From: a virus | Length of the DNA: 64,000 bases | Virus record (IMG/VR): IMGVR_UViG_3300032242_001752 | Coordinates: 1 to 64,000 of that record | Reading direction: 5' to 3' (one strand) | Part shown: positions 51,940 to 58,020 of the stretch, piece after piece | How positions within the stretch are numbered: the first letter of the stretch is position 1 | Layout of the letters: every line of letters starts with the position of its first letter | Made by a program: the position numbers and the translations under genes | Notes under the pieces: generated by a model | Databases searched by the model: none | Told to the model about the DNA's origin: nothing | What the model saw: the letters and a program-made list of their open reading frames with translations, nothing else

Positions 51940-53399
51940 TTTAAAACTAAAACAAACTGCTGTCTAGAAAGGTACGCACCGTCAGCGTAATATTTAGGAT
52001 TACTTTTCTTTGGCCGTCTTTTGTCAGCGGCAGTTGGTTTAGGAATATTTGCTAAGTCAATCTTGGCCTGAGCAAGTTGCGCCTCTAAACTGTCTACCTT
52101 TTGAGCGGCATTGTCAATTCCAGAGAAAGTAACGCTGTATTGATTCTTTAAGTCCCTTAAATTAGCATCGGCTACTGCTTTAGTATCACTACTAGTTTGC
52201 CAAGTATTTTCCGCAGATTGTACGTCTGAATTCTTTTGGTTTAAAACAGCCCGTTTTCCGGATAACGTGGCACCGGCATATCCATAAGCAGTTACCTTAC
52301 CGTCATAGGCATCGCAAGCATTTTGGTAAACAACATTTGCCTGCTCTTCAGCAGCCACTGCTTGAACATAATCGTTTGTCTTTTGGTCCAAGATAGTCTT
52401 TAGGGCTGGGTCTTTAACCATAGTTACTACTGCATCTTGGGTAAAGAAGGATGCTGGAGCTACTGCATAAGCGCTACCATTTAAAGGCTTGTAGTTCAAG
52501 GTAGAACAAGCACCACCAGTCCACTCGTAGAACCAAGCATCTACAGCGTAAGATTTACCACCAGTAAAGCTAAACAGGCCAGTTGAGTTTGCTCCACAGC
52601 CTTTTAGTGACCAGTCATTGATTACCTGAGTACCGTTGATAGACATGTAGAAACCGTCATCAGCAGGGGCCTGGAAGTAAACTTTAGTGGTAGTTGGATA
52701 TGTAATGTAACCACGGTAGTGAAGCATAATGTAATCAGAGCCACAGCCAAGAATATCTCCATTACCCCAGTTAGCGTTAATCTGCGTAACTGTAGTTGTC
52801 TTACACTTTGTGTAGGCAGTATCTGACTTCTGTGGGGGATTACCGTTACGGCTAATTCCTGTATAGACATCTACTTTCAAACCAGGTGTACTACCAGAAC
52901 CGCCAGCGTTAATCAACTTAGTGTCGTAATCATTTTGTGCTTGGTTCATGGCTGCCTGAGCATTATCGCTATTTTGCTGGGCGGTTACATAATTTGCGTA
53001 TGTGCTATCTACAAGGTCACTAGCTGCATTGACTGCATCTACGGCTTTAGAAACAGCCGCTTCCGCAGCTTGCTCATCAGCAAATGCTGCATCGTAGCTT
53101 GCTCTTTTATCTGTGTAGTCAGCTTGAGCAGCGTCTAGGGCATCTTGCGCCTGAGTAACAGCTGTTTGGGCATCATTAATTTGATTTGCCTGGTCATTAG
53201 AAGAGTTAGTCCAGCTGTCTAATTCAGCTTGGGCGCTATTTAGCTGAGATTGTAAATCAGCAATTTTAGCTTGGGCAGCTGCAACTTGATTATTGTAATC
53301 AGTGGTGCTGTCAGCAGAGGCAGGGCTTGATAAAAAGAATACGAACAGTAGTGCGAGAGGGGTTACGAATAGTGCTGCGAACTTACGCAGTCTAGACAC
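51936..53399 (-). CDS. Secreted PA14-domain coiled-coil protein, 487 aa
   Basis: Signal peptide: basic start (MSRLRKF), hydrophobic core to about residue 25 and SPASA before the likely cut. Residues 30-150 and 330-460 are long A/Q/D/N coiled coils. Between them, about 170-320, is a PA14-like beta barrel (VDVYTGISRNGNPPQ; GYITYPTTTKVYFQAPADDGFYMSINGTQVI, split here for length). PA14 domains often bind carbohydrate. I prefer the GTG at 53399 (AAGGA five bases before) to a TTG at 53414. The gene ends at a slippery heptamer that may add a membrane segment. Confidence 0.8.
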   Translation of the reverse strand: MSRLRKFAALFVTPLALLFVFFLSSPASADSTTDYNNQVAAAQAKIADLQSQLNSAQAELDSWTNSSNDQANQINDAQTAVTQAQDALDAAQADYTDKRASYDAAFADEQAAEAAVSKAVDAVNAASDLVDSTYANYVTAQQNSDNAQAAMNQAQNDYDTKLINAGGSGSTPGLKVDVYTGISRNGNPPQKSDTAYTKCKTTTVTQINANWGNGDILGCGSDYIMLHYRGYITYPTTTKVYFQAPADDGFYMSINGTQVINDWSLKGCGANSTGLFSFTGGKSYAVDAWFYEWTGGACSTLNYKPLNGSAYAVAPASFFTQDAVVTMVKDPALKTILDQKTNDYVQAVAAEEQANVVYQNACDAYDGKVTAYGYAGATLSGKRAVLNQKNSDVQSAENTWQTSSDTKAVADANLRDLKNQYSVTFSGIDNAAQKVDSLEAQLAQAKIDLANIPKPTAADKRRPKKSNPKYYADGAYLSRQQFVLVLK

Positions 53400-53467
53400 T
53401 TGGTTCCTTTTCAAAAATAGGGGATAATTTATTGTCCCTCATAAGGGTGTATTTTTTCTGCTTAAAC

Positions 53468-53498
53468 TTGACAAAGCCCCTAAAACCTGTGCTATGGT
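53468..53498 (+). promoter_or_regulatory. Promoter for the NlpC/P60 gene
   Basis: TTGACA (53468-53473) and TATGGT (53493-53498) with TGTGC before it. The spacer of 19 bp is longer than usual, partly offset by the extended -10. Confidence 0.5.
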
Positions 53499-53576
53499 TT
53501 TACCCATAACTGAATATAGTGTCACTTCGACAATAAACGACCCCAGCACTAAAGCAATGAAAGGTAAGGTCGCCAA

Positions 53577-54101
53577 ATGAAAAAGTACGTAATAATCGCC
53601 AGCGTAATGTTAACTCTCGCTGGTTGTTCTGCTTCTGCAGCAACTGCTGTAGTTACAGATTTACAAAAAACAAATACACAGGTTTCACATGTGTCTTTTA
53701 ACCAAGCTTTAACATCTAAAGCTAATGGTAAAAAAATGATTCGCACTGTGAACTACCTAATATCACGCGTAGGAAGAACCTCTTACGTATTCTCAGGAGA
53801 AACCCCATATGGTTGGGATTGCTCCGGTATGGTCCGTTGGACATACAAACAATTTGGTATCACGCTCCCTCACTCTGCTAATAAACAGGGTCATTTGGGA
53901 GCCCGTGTAAACAAACCTAAAATAGGCGACATAGTTGTTTTTGCCTATAAGGGACGCACGGATTTCTACCACGCCGCCATCTACATTGGTAAAGGCAAAG
54001 TAATCAACGCTAACTACGGCTCAGGCACCACTATAATCGAGCCATTATCGGACTACAAAGGTAGCGAAATTCGGTTTATCCGAGTGTTACCTACGATATA
54101 A
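53577..54101 (+). CDS. NlpC/P60 lipoprotein, 174 aa
   Basis: Lipoprotein signal with lipobox LAGC (residues 14-17). Residues 50-174 are an NlpC/P60 cysteine peptidase: WDCSGMVRW (catalytic Cys82), FYHAAIYIG (His132) and a following polar residue in NANYG. Such enzymes cut stem peptides of the wall. As an outward-facing lipoprotein it would be placed outside the cell membrane of the infected host, so it may block a second phage's wall digestion or help lysis rather than act as a normal endolysin. It is transcribed away from the PA14 gene. Confidence 0.85.
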   Translation: MKKYVIIASVMLTLAGCSASAATAVVTDLQKTNTQVSHVSFNQALTSKANGKKMIRTVNYLISRVGRTSYVFSGETPYGWDCSGMVRWTYKQFGITLPHSANKQGHLGARVNKPKIGDIVVFAYKGRTDFYHAAIYIGKGKVINANYGSGTTIIEPLSDYKGSEIRFIRVLPTI

Positions 54102-54111
54102 TGTAACGGTC

Positions 54112-54184
54112 GCCTCAATAGCTCAGTTGGTAGAGCGCAATACTTGTAATATTGATGTCGCGGGTTCGATTCCTGCTTGAGGCT
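54112..54184 (+). tRNA. tRNA-Thr (anticodon TGT)
   Basis: Full cloverleaf: acceptor GCCTCAA/TTGAGGC, D arm GCTC-AGTTGGTA-GAGC, anticodon stem CAATA/TATTG with loop CTTGTAA, and T arm GCGGG-TTCGATT-CCTGC. CCA is not encoded. It would supply ACA-reading tRNA. Confidence 0.95.
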
Positions 54185-54186
54185 CT

Positions 54187-54199
54187 TTTATGGTAAAAT
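54187..54199 (+). promoter_or_regulatory. Extended -10 promoter of the heat-shock gene
   Basis: TTTTATGGTAAAAT just after the tRNA: TATGG plus TAAAAT (54194-54199). The same element recurs at 55229-55240. Transcription from about 54206 would give an 85-nt structured leader. Confidence 0.55.
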
Positions 54200-54205
54200 C
54201 TTCTT

Positions 54206-54290
54206 AGACACGCCAATCGGGTGTCATAAATAATACTGTGCTACGGGCAGTAAAAGTACCAAGGCACAGTTGTCGTCTAAAGGAGACAAC
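54206..54290 (+). promoter_or_regulatory. Structured 5' leader, candidate RNA thermometer
   Basis: Three hairpins can form: GACAC/GTGTC (about 54208-54226), ACTGTGC/GCACAGT (about 54234-54270) and GTTGTC/GACAAC (54269-54290). The last places the ribosome site AAAGGAG in its loop and 3' stem, directly before the ATG at 54291. Heat-shock genes are often controlled by thermolabile leaders that hide the ribosome site. Confidence 0.5.
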
Positions 54291-54845
54291 ATGAACATAT
54301 TAAGTGATGAGTTCCCAGACCCATGGGATAAGCACAGAAATCCATATGACCCATATGGTAAAGCAATTCCAAATCCGCATGACCCTGCGGATGTTTATAA
54401 AAAGTGGCAAAAACCTGCCGCCCCTAAAGTCATTACTATTAATGACTTGTTTCCCAGCTTAGACCGCTGGGCTATTGGCTATTCGTCAATCCTAGAACAA
54501 CTTAAGGAAATGTCTGCTGTAAAGGCGAGCTACCCTCCTTATGACATTATTGACCAAAACCCATTTTCCACCCTTATCAACGTCGCTGTGGCTGGTTTCA
54601 CTAAAAAGGACCTTACAATCACAGTCGAAGAAAGGACGTTGAAAATTGAAGGAACAAAAGAAGAAAAAGAATCAGAAGGAACGCTCGTTCACAACGGCAT
54701 TGCTGGACGCGATTTTAAACTCACCTTTGCCTTGGCTGAGTTTTATGAAGTAGAGTCAGCTGCTGTTAAAGACGGTATCCTAACGGTCAAGCTCATTAAA
54801 AATATTCCTGATGAAAAAAAGCCAAAGGTTATTGACATCAAGTAA
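54291..54845 (+). CDS. Small heat-shock protein (Hsp20), 184 aa
   Basis: Chaperone holding unfolded proteins. Residues 80-184 are an alpha-crystallin domain: YPPYDI, NVAVAGFTKKDLTITVEERTLKIEG, and AAVKDGILTVKLIK, the A-x-x-x-(D/N)-G-x-L signature. The first 75 residues are Pro/Asp-rich and aromatic. Start ATG at 54291 with AAAGGAG five bases before. Phage Hsp20 genes are known from cyanophages and may protect virion proteins or photosystem-like host complexes. Confidence 0.9.
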   Translation: MNILSDEFPDPWDKHRNPYDPYGKAIPNPHDPADVYKKWQKPAAPKVITINDLFPSLDRWAIGYSSILEQLKEMSAVKASYPPYDIIDQNPFSTLINVAVAGFTKKDLTITVEERTLKIEGTKEEKESEGTLVHNGIAGRDFKLTFALAEFYEVESAAVKDGILTVKLIKNIPDEKKPKVIDIK

Positions 54846-54859
54846 TTTTGATGTAAACT
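54832..54859 (+). promoter_or_regulatory. Promoter for the tmRNA-like RNA
   Basis: TTGACA (54832-54837), 16-bp spacer, TAAACT (54854-54859). It overlaps the end of the heat-shock gene and would start a transcript near 54866, 40 nt before the tmRNA-like RNA. Confidence 0.55.
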
Positions 54860-54866
54860 AAAAGTC

Positions 54867-54902
54867 CTCCCGGCAAGCTTTCGACGTGTTTGCCGGGGGG
54901 AG
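54867..54902 (+). terminator. GC hairpin before the tmRNA-like RNA
   Basis: CCCGGCAA pairs with TTGCCGGG over 8 bp (54869-54876, 54890-54897), extendable by CT/AG. No T-run follows. It may end the heat-shock transcript, or be the 5' leader removed when the RNA at 54906 is processed. Confidence 0.4.
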
Positions 54903-54905
54903 CTA

Positions 54906-54985
54906 GGGCCTGAAATGGTGTCGATTGCAGAACAAAGCCTCCAGTAGGAATCTGTAAGACCACAGTTCAATTCTGTGCAGGTCCA
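54906..54985 (+). ncRNA. tmRNA-like RNA reduced to the tRNA-like domain, about 80 nt
   Basis: The 5' part, GGGCCTGAAATGGTGTCGA, matches the start of tmRNA (GGGGCTGAA-GG-TCGA type). The 3' part, GGAATCTGTAAGAC then CACAG-TTCAATT-CTGTG then CAGGTCC-A, matches the 3' end of tmRNA (GGAAT...GAC, T arm, CAGCTCC-A). The acceptor stem is 7 bp with a G3-U70 wobble, the alanine identity pair. A 7-bp stem TTGCAGA/TCTGTAA closes a 19-nt loop in place of the 200-300 nt that carry the tag reading frame and pseudoknots. It is either a new kind of TLD-only RNA or a remnant. CCA is not encoded (ACGA). Confidence 0.7.
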
Positions 54986-55150
54986 CGATGCACGCATGTC
55001 CAGCGGCATTGGGGTCACGTACCTCACCTTAGTCGCGAGGCTAGGCGTTTAAGGCTCTTTACTGCTGAGTCCACAAAACCAACCAGCAGAGCGAAAGCTT
55101 GAGACGACTCGCAAGAGTGGGAACGCCCGAAAGGGTCAGTACTAGGTTTT
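54986..55150 (+). ncRNA. Structured RNA of unknown family
   Basis: Between the tmRNA-like RNA and tRNA-Asn lies a non-coding stretch with several strong hairpins: CCTTA/TAAGG around CGC/GCG, CTGCTG/CAGCAG, and three GNRA-loop stems (AGC-GAAA-GCT, ACTC-GCAA-GAGT, GCCC-GAAA-GGGT). The loop of CTGCTG/CAGCAG contains AAAACC, which can pair with GGTTTT at about 55145-55150 to make a pseudoknot. I know no family with this outline. It could belong to the same transcript as the RNA at 54906. Confidence 0.5.
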
Positions 55151-55154
55151 CCAA

Positions 55155-55226
55155 TGACCATTAGCTCAATGGCAGAGCAGAGAGCTGTTAACTCTAAGGT
55201 TCCTGGTTCGAGTCCAGGATGGTCAG
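55155..55226 (+). tRNA. tRNA-Asn (anticodon GTT)
   Basis: Acceptor TGACCAT/ATGGTCA, D arm GCTC-AATGGCA-GAGC, anticodon loop CTGTTAA in stem GAGAG/CTCTA (outermost pair mismatched), T arm CCTGG-TTCGAGT-CCAGG, discriminator G. CCA not encoded. Confidence 0.92.
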
Positions 55227-55228
55227 CT

Positions 55229-55240
55229 TTATGGTAAAAT
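55229..55240 (+). promoter_or_regulatory. Extended -10 promoter, leaderless start
   Basis: TTATGGTAAAAT with -10 TAAAAT at 55235-55240. The usual distance to +1 puts the transcript start at the A of the ATG at 55247, so the mRNA of the RHH gene would be leaderless, as is common in actinobacteria. Confidence 0.5.
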
Positions 55241-55246
55241 ATAGGT

Positions 55247-55411
55247 ATGCCAAACGCACCTAAGACCCCGACGCGCACCGTAAGAGTGCCTGATGATCTG
55301 TGGCTTGCCGCTCAAAAAGAAGCCGCCAAGCAGGGAATCACCGTAACCAGCGTCCTTCTAGAAGCTCTAGAAAAATTTATTTCTGAGGGACTTGACAAAG
55401 TCTCAGAGTAA
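55247..55411 (+). CDS. Ribbon-helix-helix protein, 54 aa
   Basis: Residues 9-46 (RTVRVPDDLWLAAQKEAAKQG then VTSVLLEALEKFI) are a CopG/Arc-type RHH fold: one strand followed by two helices. Such dimers bind operators, often repeated short sites. It has no Shine-Dalgarno sequence and probably a leaderless mRNA. It might regulate the phage's own promoters; the GTTAT boxes at the left end are one candidate target, which is speculation. Confidence 0.75.
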   Translation: MPNAPKTPTRTVRVPDDLWLAAQKEAAKQGITVTSVLLEALEKFISEGLDKVSE

Positions 55412-55420
55412 GTGTTAGCG

Positions 55421-55473
55421 TTGTACCGCTAAGACATAGCATCCCCTACGGGGGTTAGACTACAGAGGTACAA
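55421..55473 (+). promoter_or_regulatory. Hairpin covering the start region of the next gene
   Basis: TTGTAC (55421-55426) can pair with GTACAA (55468-55473) right before the ATG at 55474, with an inner CCCC-TAC-GGGG hairpin. The ribosome site AGAGG lies just inside the outer stem. Possible translational control. Confidence 0.35.
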
Positions 55474-55908
55474 ATGCCAATTAATCAAGAAACACCAAGC
55501 CCGGATATTGAACGTGTCCGCAAAGAAGTTCAGCAATACGTCTTTCTAAAAGACGAAGTATCTGGAATTGAAACTAGAGTAGGCGAGCTAAGAAAGCGTA
55601 TTCTATCCCTAGTTGAAGAACTGGGCGAAACTAACGACAAGGGAAGCATTGTACTTCCTATTTCCGATTCTGTCAGCAACACAGCTAGCGTGGTAAAGCA
55701 GCGCCGTGTGTCTAAAGTATTCGACGAAGACAAAGCCCACAACCTATTAGCAGAAAAAGGTTTAACTGAGTTTTGCACAAAAACCATTGTGGTACTTGAC
55801 CAAGATGCTGTCATGGCTGCATACTATGATGGTAAGTTAACCGATGCAGACATCGAAACAATGTTCCCTGAGAAAGTTTCATGGGCACTAATTTTGGAGA
55901 AGAACTAA
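55474..55908 (+). CDS. Hypothetical coiled-coil protein, 144 aa
   Basis: Residues 10-52 form a coiled coil (IERVRKEVQQYVFLKDEVSG; ETRVGELRKRILSLVEEL). Then comes a beta strand with SIVLPISDSV and a helical end (DKAHNLLAEKGLTEFCTK; ALILEKN). The outline is similar to phage proteins near DNA polymerase and repair genes, but I cannot name it. It is acidic and without membrane parts. Confidence 0.6.
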   Translation: MPINQETPSPDIERVRKEVQQYVFLKDEVSGIETRVGELRKRILSLVEELGETNDKGSIVLPISDSVSNTASVVKQRRVSKVFDEDKAHNLLAEKGLTEFCTKTIVVLDQDAVMAAYYDGKLTDADIETMFPEKVSWALILEKN

Positions 55909-56141
55909 TGGCTAAGATGGCAGAACTACACGCAGAACTAACTGAACTACCTGACTCAGAAAAGTCATATATGGAAGGCTTTTTTAGAGGCCGCGCCGAA
56001 GGACTTGCTATCGGTCAAGAAGAGGGCGAATTCACAGAACGTGAACGCATTATCAAGCTGCTAGAAACTAATTTGCCTTTGGTATTTACTGAAACAGTTG
56101 CTCAAGTAACCGTAGCTTTAATTAAAGTAGAAGATAAATGA
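55908..56141 (+). CDS. Hypothetical acidic protein, 77 aa
   Basis: ATG at 55908 overlaps the previous stop and has GGAGAAG five bases before; an in-frame ATG at 55881 is less well placed. The protein is helical and Glu-rich (MAKMAELHAELTELPDSEKS at the start, GRAEGLAIGQEEGEFTERERI in the middle). No family recognised. Confidence 0.55.
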   Translation: MAKMAELHAELTELPDSEKSYMEGFFRGRAEGLAIGQEEGEFTERERIIKLLETNLPLVFTETVAQVTVALIKVEDK

Positions 56142-56206
56142 GTTTCCTTATCGGATGCTTCATTGTTCTAGTCGTATTTGGAATTATAAGTTTTTTTAAC
56201 GCATGA
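56138..56206 (+). CDS. Membrane micro-protein, 22 aa
   Basis: MSFLIGCFIVLVVFGIISFF plus NA: one transmembrane helix, coupled by four-base overlaps at both ends (ATGA). Such micro-proteins can be regulators of larger membrane proteins; it could also be only a coupling frame. Confidence 0.4.
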   Translation: MSFLIGCFIVLVVFGIISFFNA

Positions 56207-56640
56207 CCCAAATAAACCCAGGGCTATACTCCAGTGCTACTGATGACTGGGGTACGCCTAAACCATTATTTGATGAACTAGACTCTGAGTTTAGTTTTAC
56301 CCTAGATGCCTGTGCTAGTGCTCATAACTTCAAAGTAAACAAGTATTTTACTAAAGAAGACAACGCGCTAGTGCAGGACTGGGTAGGGATTGTCTGGATG
56401 AATCCGCCTTATGGACGTACTATTGGTCAGTGGATGAAAAAGGCATTTGACGAATCTCAAAAAGGTGCTACAGTAGTCTGTCTAGTACCTGCTAGAACTG
56501 ATACCGCGTGGTGGCACGATTACGCTATGAAAGGCGAAATTCGTTTTCTACGTGGTAGAGTAAAGTTTCAACAACCGGGTAAGAGCGGAAAAGACTCCGC
56601 TCCATTCCCGAGTGCTATAGTAATTTTTAGGAGCAACTAA
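56203..56640 (+). CDS. dam: DNA N6-adenine methyltransferase (phage Dam type), 145 aa
   Basis: Catalytic NPPYG (residues 67-71) and SAM-binding TLDACASA (33-40), followed by KYFTKEDNAL, match the phage Dam family. It would methylate adenine to protect phage DNA against host restriction or regulate it. Length is typical; no partner restriction enzyme is near, so it is an orphan methylase. Confidence 0.88.
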   Translation: MTQINPGLYSSATDDWGTPKPLFDELDSEFSFTLDACASAHNFKVNKYFTKEDNALVQDWVGIVWMNPPYGRTIGQWMKKAFDESQKGATVVCLVPARTDTAWWHDYAMKGEIRFLRGRVKFQQPGKSGKDSAPFPSAIVIFRSN

Positions 56641-57131
56641 TGCAAACATTTCTGCCGTATAAAAACTTTGCCGAATCGGCCAGCGCTTTAGATAATAAGC
56701 GTTTAAACAAACAAATACTTGAAGGCTATCAAATCCTCAAGGTACTTAATAATGATGACCCTAAAGCTGGTTGGAGAAATCACCCAGCTGTAAAAATGTG
56801 GAAAGGCCACGAAGGACAGCTTTGGCTATACATCATGAACATGGTAGATGAAGCCAATAAGCGTGGAATTAAGACCGAAAACAACATGGACAACCTCCGT
56901 GTACTAAAAAAATACACCTCAAGAAATTGGGGATGGGCTTTACCTAAGTGGTATACAGACCCCTTCACAATGCGTAGAGTCCTTGCTACCCATAAAGCTA
57001 ACCTTTTCCGTAAAGACCCTGTATACTATTTTGAGTTTGCCTCGTCAGTTACCGATAAAGCAAATACACCATGTTGCGAAAAATGCAACTATTACTGGGT
57101 AACCCATAAGGAGAAATCTAATGAAAGTTAA
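56640..57131 (+). CDS. DenV-like pyrimidine-dimer DNA glycosylase family protein, 163 aa
   Basis: The start MQTFLPYKNFAESASALDNKRLNKQILEG and the GWRNHPAVKMWKGHEG motif (residues 44-59) are those of the MSMEG_6728/pyrimidine-dimer glycosylase family. T4 DenV cuts at UV dimers using its N-terminal threonine; here the residue after Met is Gln, so catalysis may differ. It ends with a CCEKC pair. Fits the UV exposure of surface water phages. Confidence 0.75.
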   Translation: MQTFLPYKNFAESASALDNKRLNKQILEGYQILKVLNNDDPKAGWRNHPAVKMWKGHEGQLWLYIMNMVDEANKRGIKTENNMDNLRVLKKYTSRNWGWALPKWYTDPFTMRRVLATHKANLFRKDPVYYFEFASSVTDKANTPCCEKCNYYWVTHKEKSNES

Positions 57132-57369
57132 AGTTTATACAAATCCAAACTGTGTACAGTGCGATGCAACGAAGCGTTGGCTAACCGCAAACAAAATTAA
57201 CTTTGAAACCAAGCTAATTTCAGAAAGCCCTGAAATTGAGGACCTTATCAAAGAAAAAGGGTTTGTTGCTGCCCCAGTTGTGACCGCAGATGAAATGTCA
57301 TGGTCAGGGTTTAGACTAGAAAAGCTTAAAACAATCAACAATATAATTTTTTCTGAGGAACACAAGTGA
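57121..57369 (+). CDS. Glutaredoxin/NrdH-like protein, 82 aa
   Basis: Thioredoxin-fold start KVKVYTNPNCVQCDATKRWL with the active-site CVQC (11-14), and VAAPVVTAD containing the cis-proline (Pro near residue 57), then WSGFRLEKL. NrdH proteins (with CxxC of the CVQC type) reduce class Ib ribonucleotide reductase, supplying dNTPs. No reductase gene is in the window, so it likely serves the host enzyme or one outside the window. Confidence 0.85.
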   Translation: MKVKVYTNPNCVQCDATKRWLTANKINFETKLISESPEIEDLIKEKGFVAAPVVTADEMSWSGFRLEKLKTINNIIFSEEHK

Positions 57370-57548
57370 GCGATAAAATAACTCTTACCAAAAAAGATGT
57401 TTTTGGATTTGCGTTAATTATAGTACTTATGCTAGGCTCTTTGGTCTATGGATTTTTTCTATTAAAAAACAAGACCCCAGAAAACTGTTGGGGTCAGTAT
57501 ACGACAGAAGATGCAGCTATTTATAACTGCGAAAAACATCATGGCTGA
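57366..57548 (+). CDS. Single-span membrane protein, 60 aa, GTG start
   Basis: GTG at 57366 overlapping the previous stop. Residues 13-32 are hydrophobic (FGFALIIVLMLGSLVYGFFLL). The exposed end (NCWGQYTTEDAAIYNCEKHHG) has two cysteines that may form a disulfide outside the membrane. Function unknown. Confidence 0.5.
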   Translation: MSDKITLTKKDVFGFALIIVLMLGSLVYGFFLLKNKTPENCWGQYTTEDAAIYNCEKHHG

Positions 57549-58011
57549 AAAAGATTTTATTGACGACATGTTCGGAGAACTTGATGTTTACTACCCAGGT
57601 AGTAAACGTAAAAGACTTCAACCTGTAGAAAAGCCTGCTCTGGACACAGACTGGCAAAAAGATTCATATAAAAAAACTTTGCCAAATGGTAGAGAAATTG
57701 AAGTTTATACGCTAGGCTCATTAGCTAAAGCACTAAACCGAACAATTCCAACGCTAAGGCAATGGATGCAAAGAGGAAAACTTCCTCAAGCTCCGTACCG
57801 TTTACCAGCTAAAGCTGATAAAAACGGTAAGGTGTTTGAAGGCAGGCGACTCTACAGTAAGGAAATGGTAGAAGTTACAGTAAATTTGTTTCTAAAGGCT
57901 GGACTTTTAGACACAGATCGTATAGACTGGAACATACACCGGAATCTTACTAGTAGGATTGCCGAGGCGTGGGAAACAATCCGCGCAGAAGAAAACAAAA
58001 CAATCGATTAA
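57541..58011 (+). CDS. MerR-like helix-turn-helix protein, 156 aa
   Basis: Residues 55-95: EVYTLGSLAKALNRTIPTLRQWMQRGKLPQAPYR (a segment longer than 20; key residues T-L-G-S-L-A-K-A, T-L-R-Q-W), a winged HTH of the MerR/excisionase type. The N-terminus is acidic, and the C-terminus has a helical part ending AWETIRAEEN. It could regulate transcription or bind the origin. The ATG at 57541 lies inside the previous gene; the longer frame from 57511 has no better site. Confidence 0.6.
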   Translation: MAEKDFIDDMFGELDVYYPGSKRKRLQPVEKPALDTDWQKDSYKKTLPNGREIEVYTLGSLAKALNRTIPTLRQWMQRGKLPQAPYRLPAKADKNGKVFEGRRLYSKEMVEVTVNLFLKAGLLDTDRIDWNIHRNLTSRIAEAWETIRAEENKTID

Positions 58012-58020
58012 GGAAAATAA

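Noticed and set aside
54906-55150. Permuted or two-piece tmRNA
   Set aside because: In permuted forms the 3' half precedes the 5' half; here the halves are in normal order, joined by a short loop, and no tag frame ending in an LAA-type tail was seen nearby.
55024-55278. Leftward 84-codon open frame
   Set aside because: It runs antisense through tRNA-Asn and the structured RNA and has no ribosome site.
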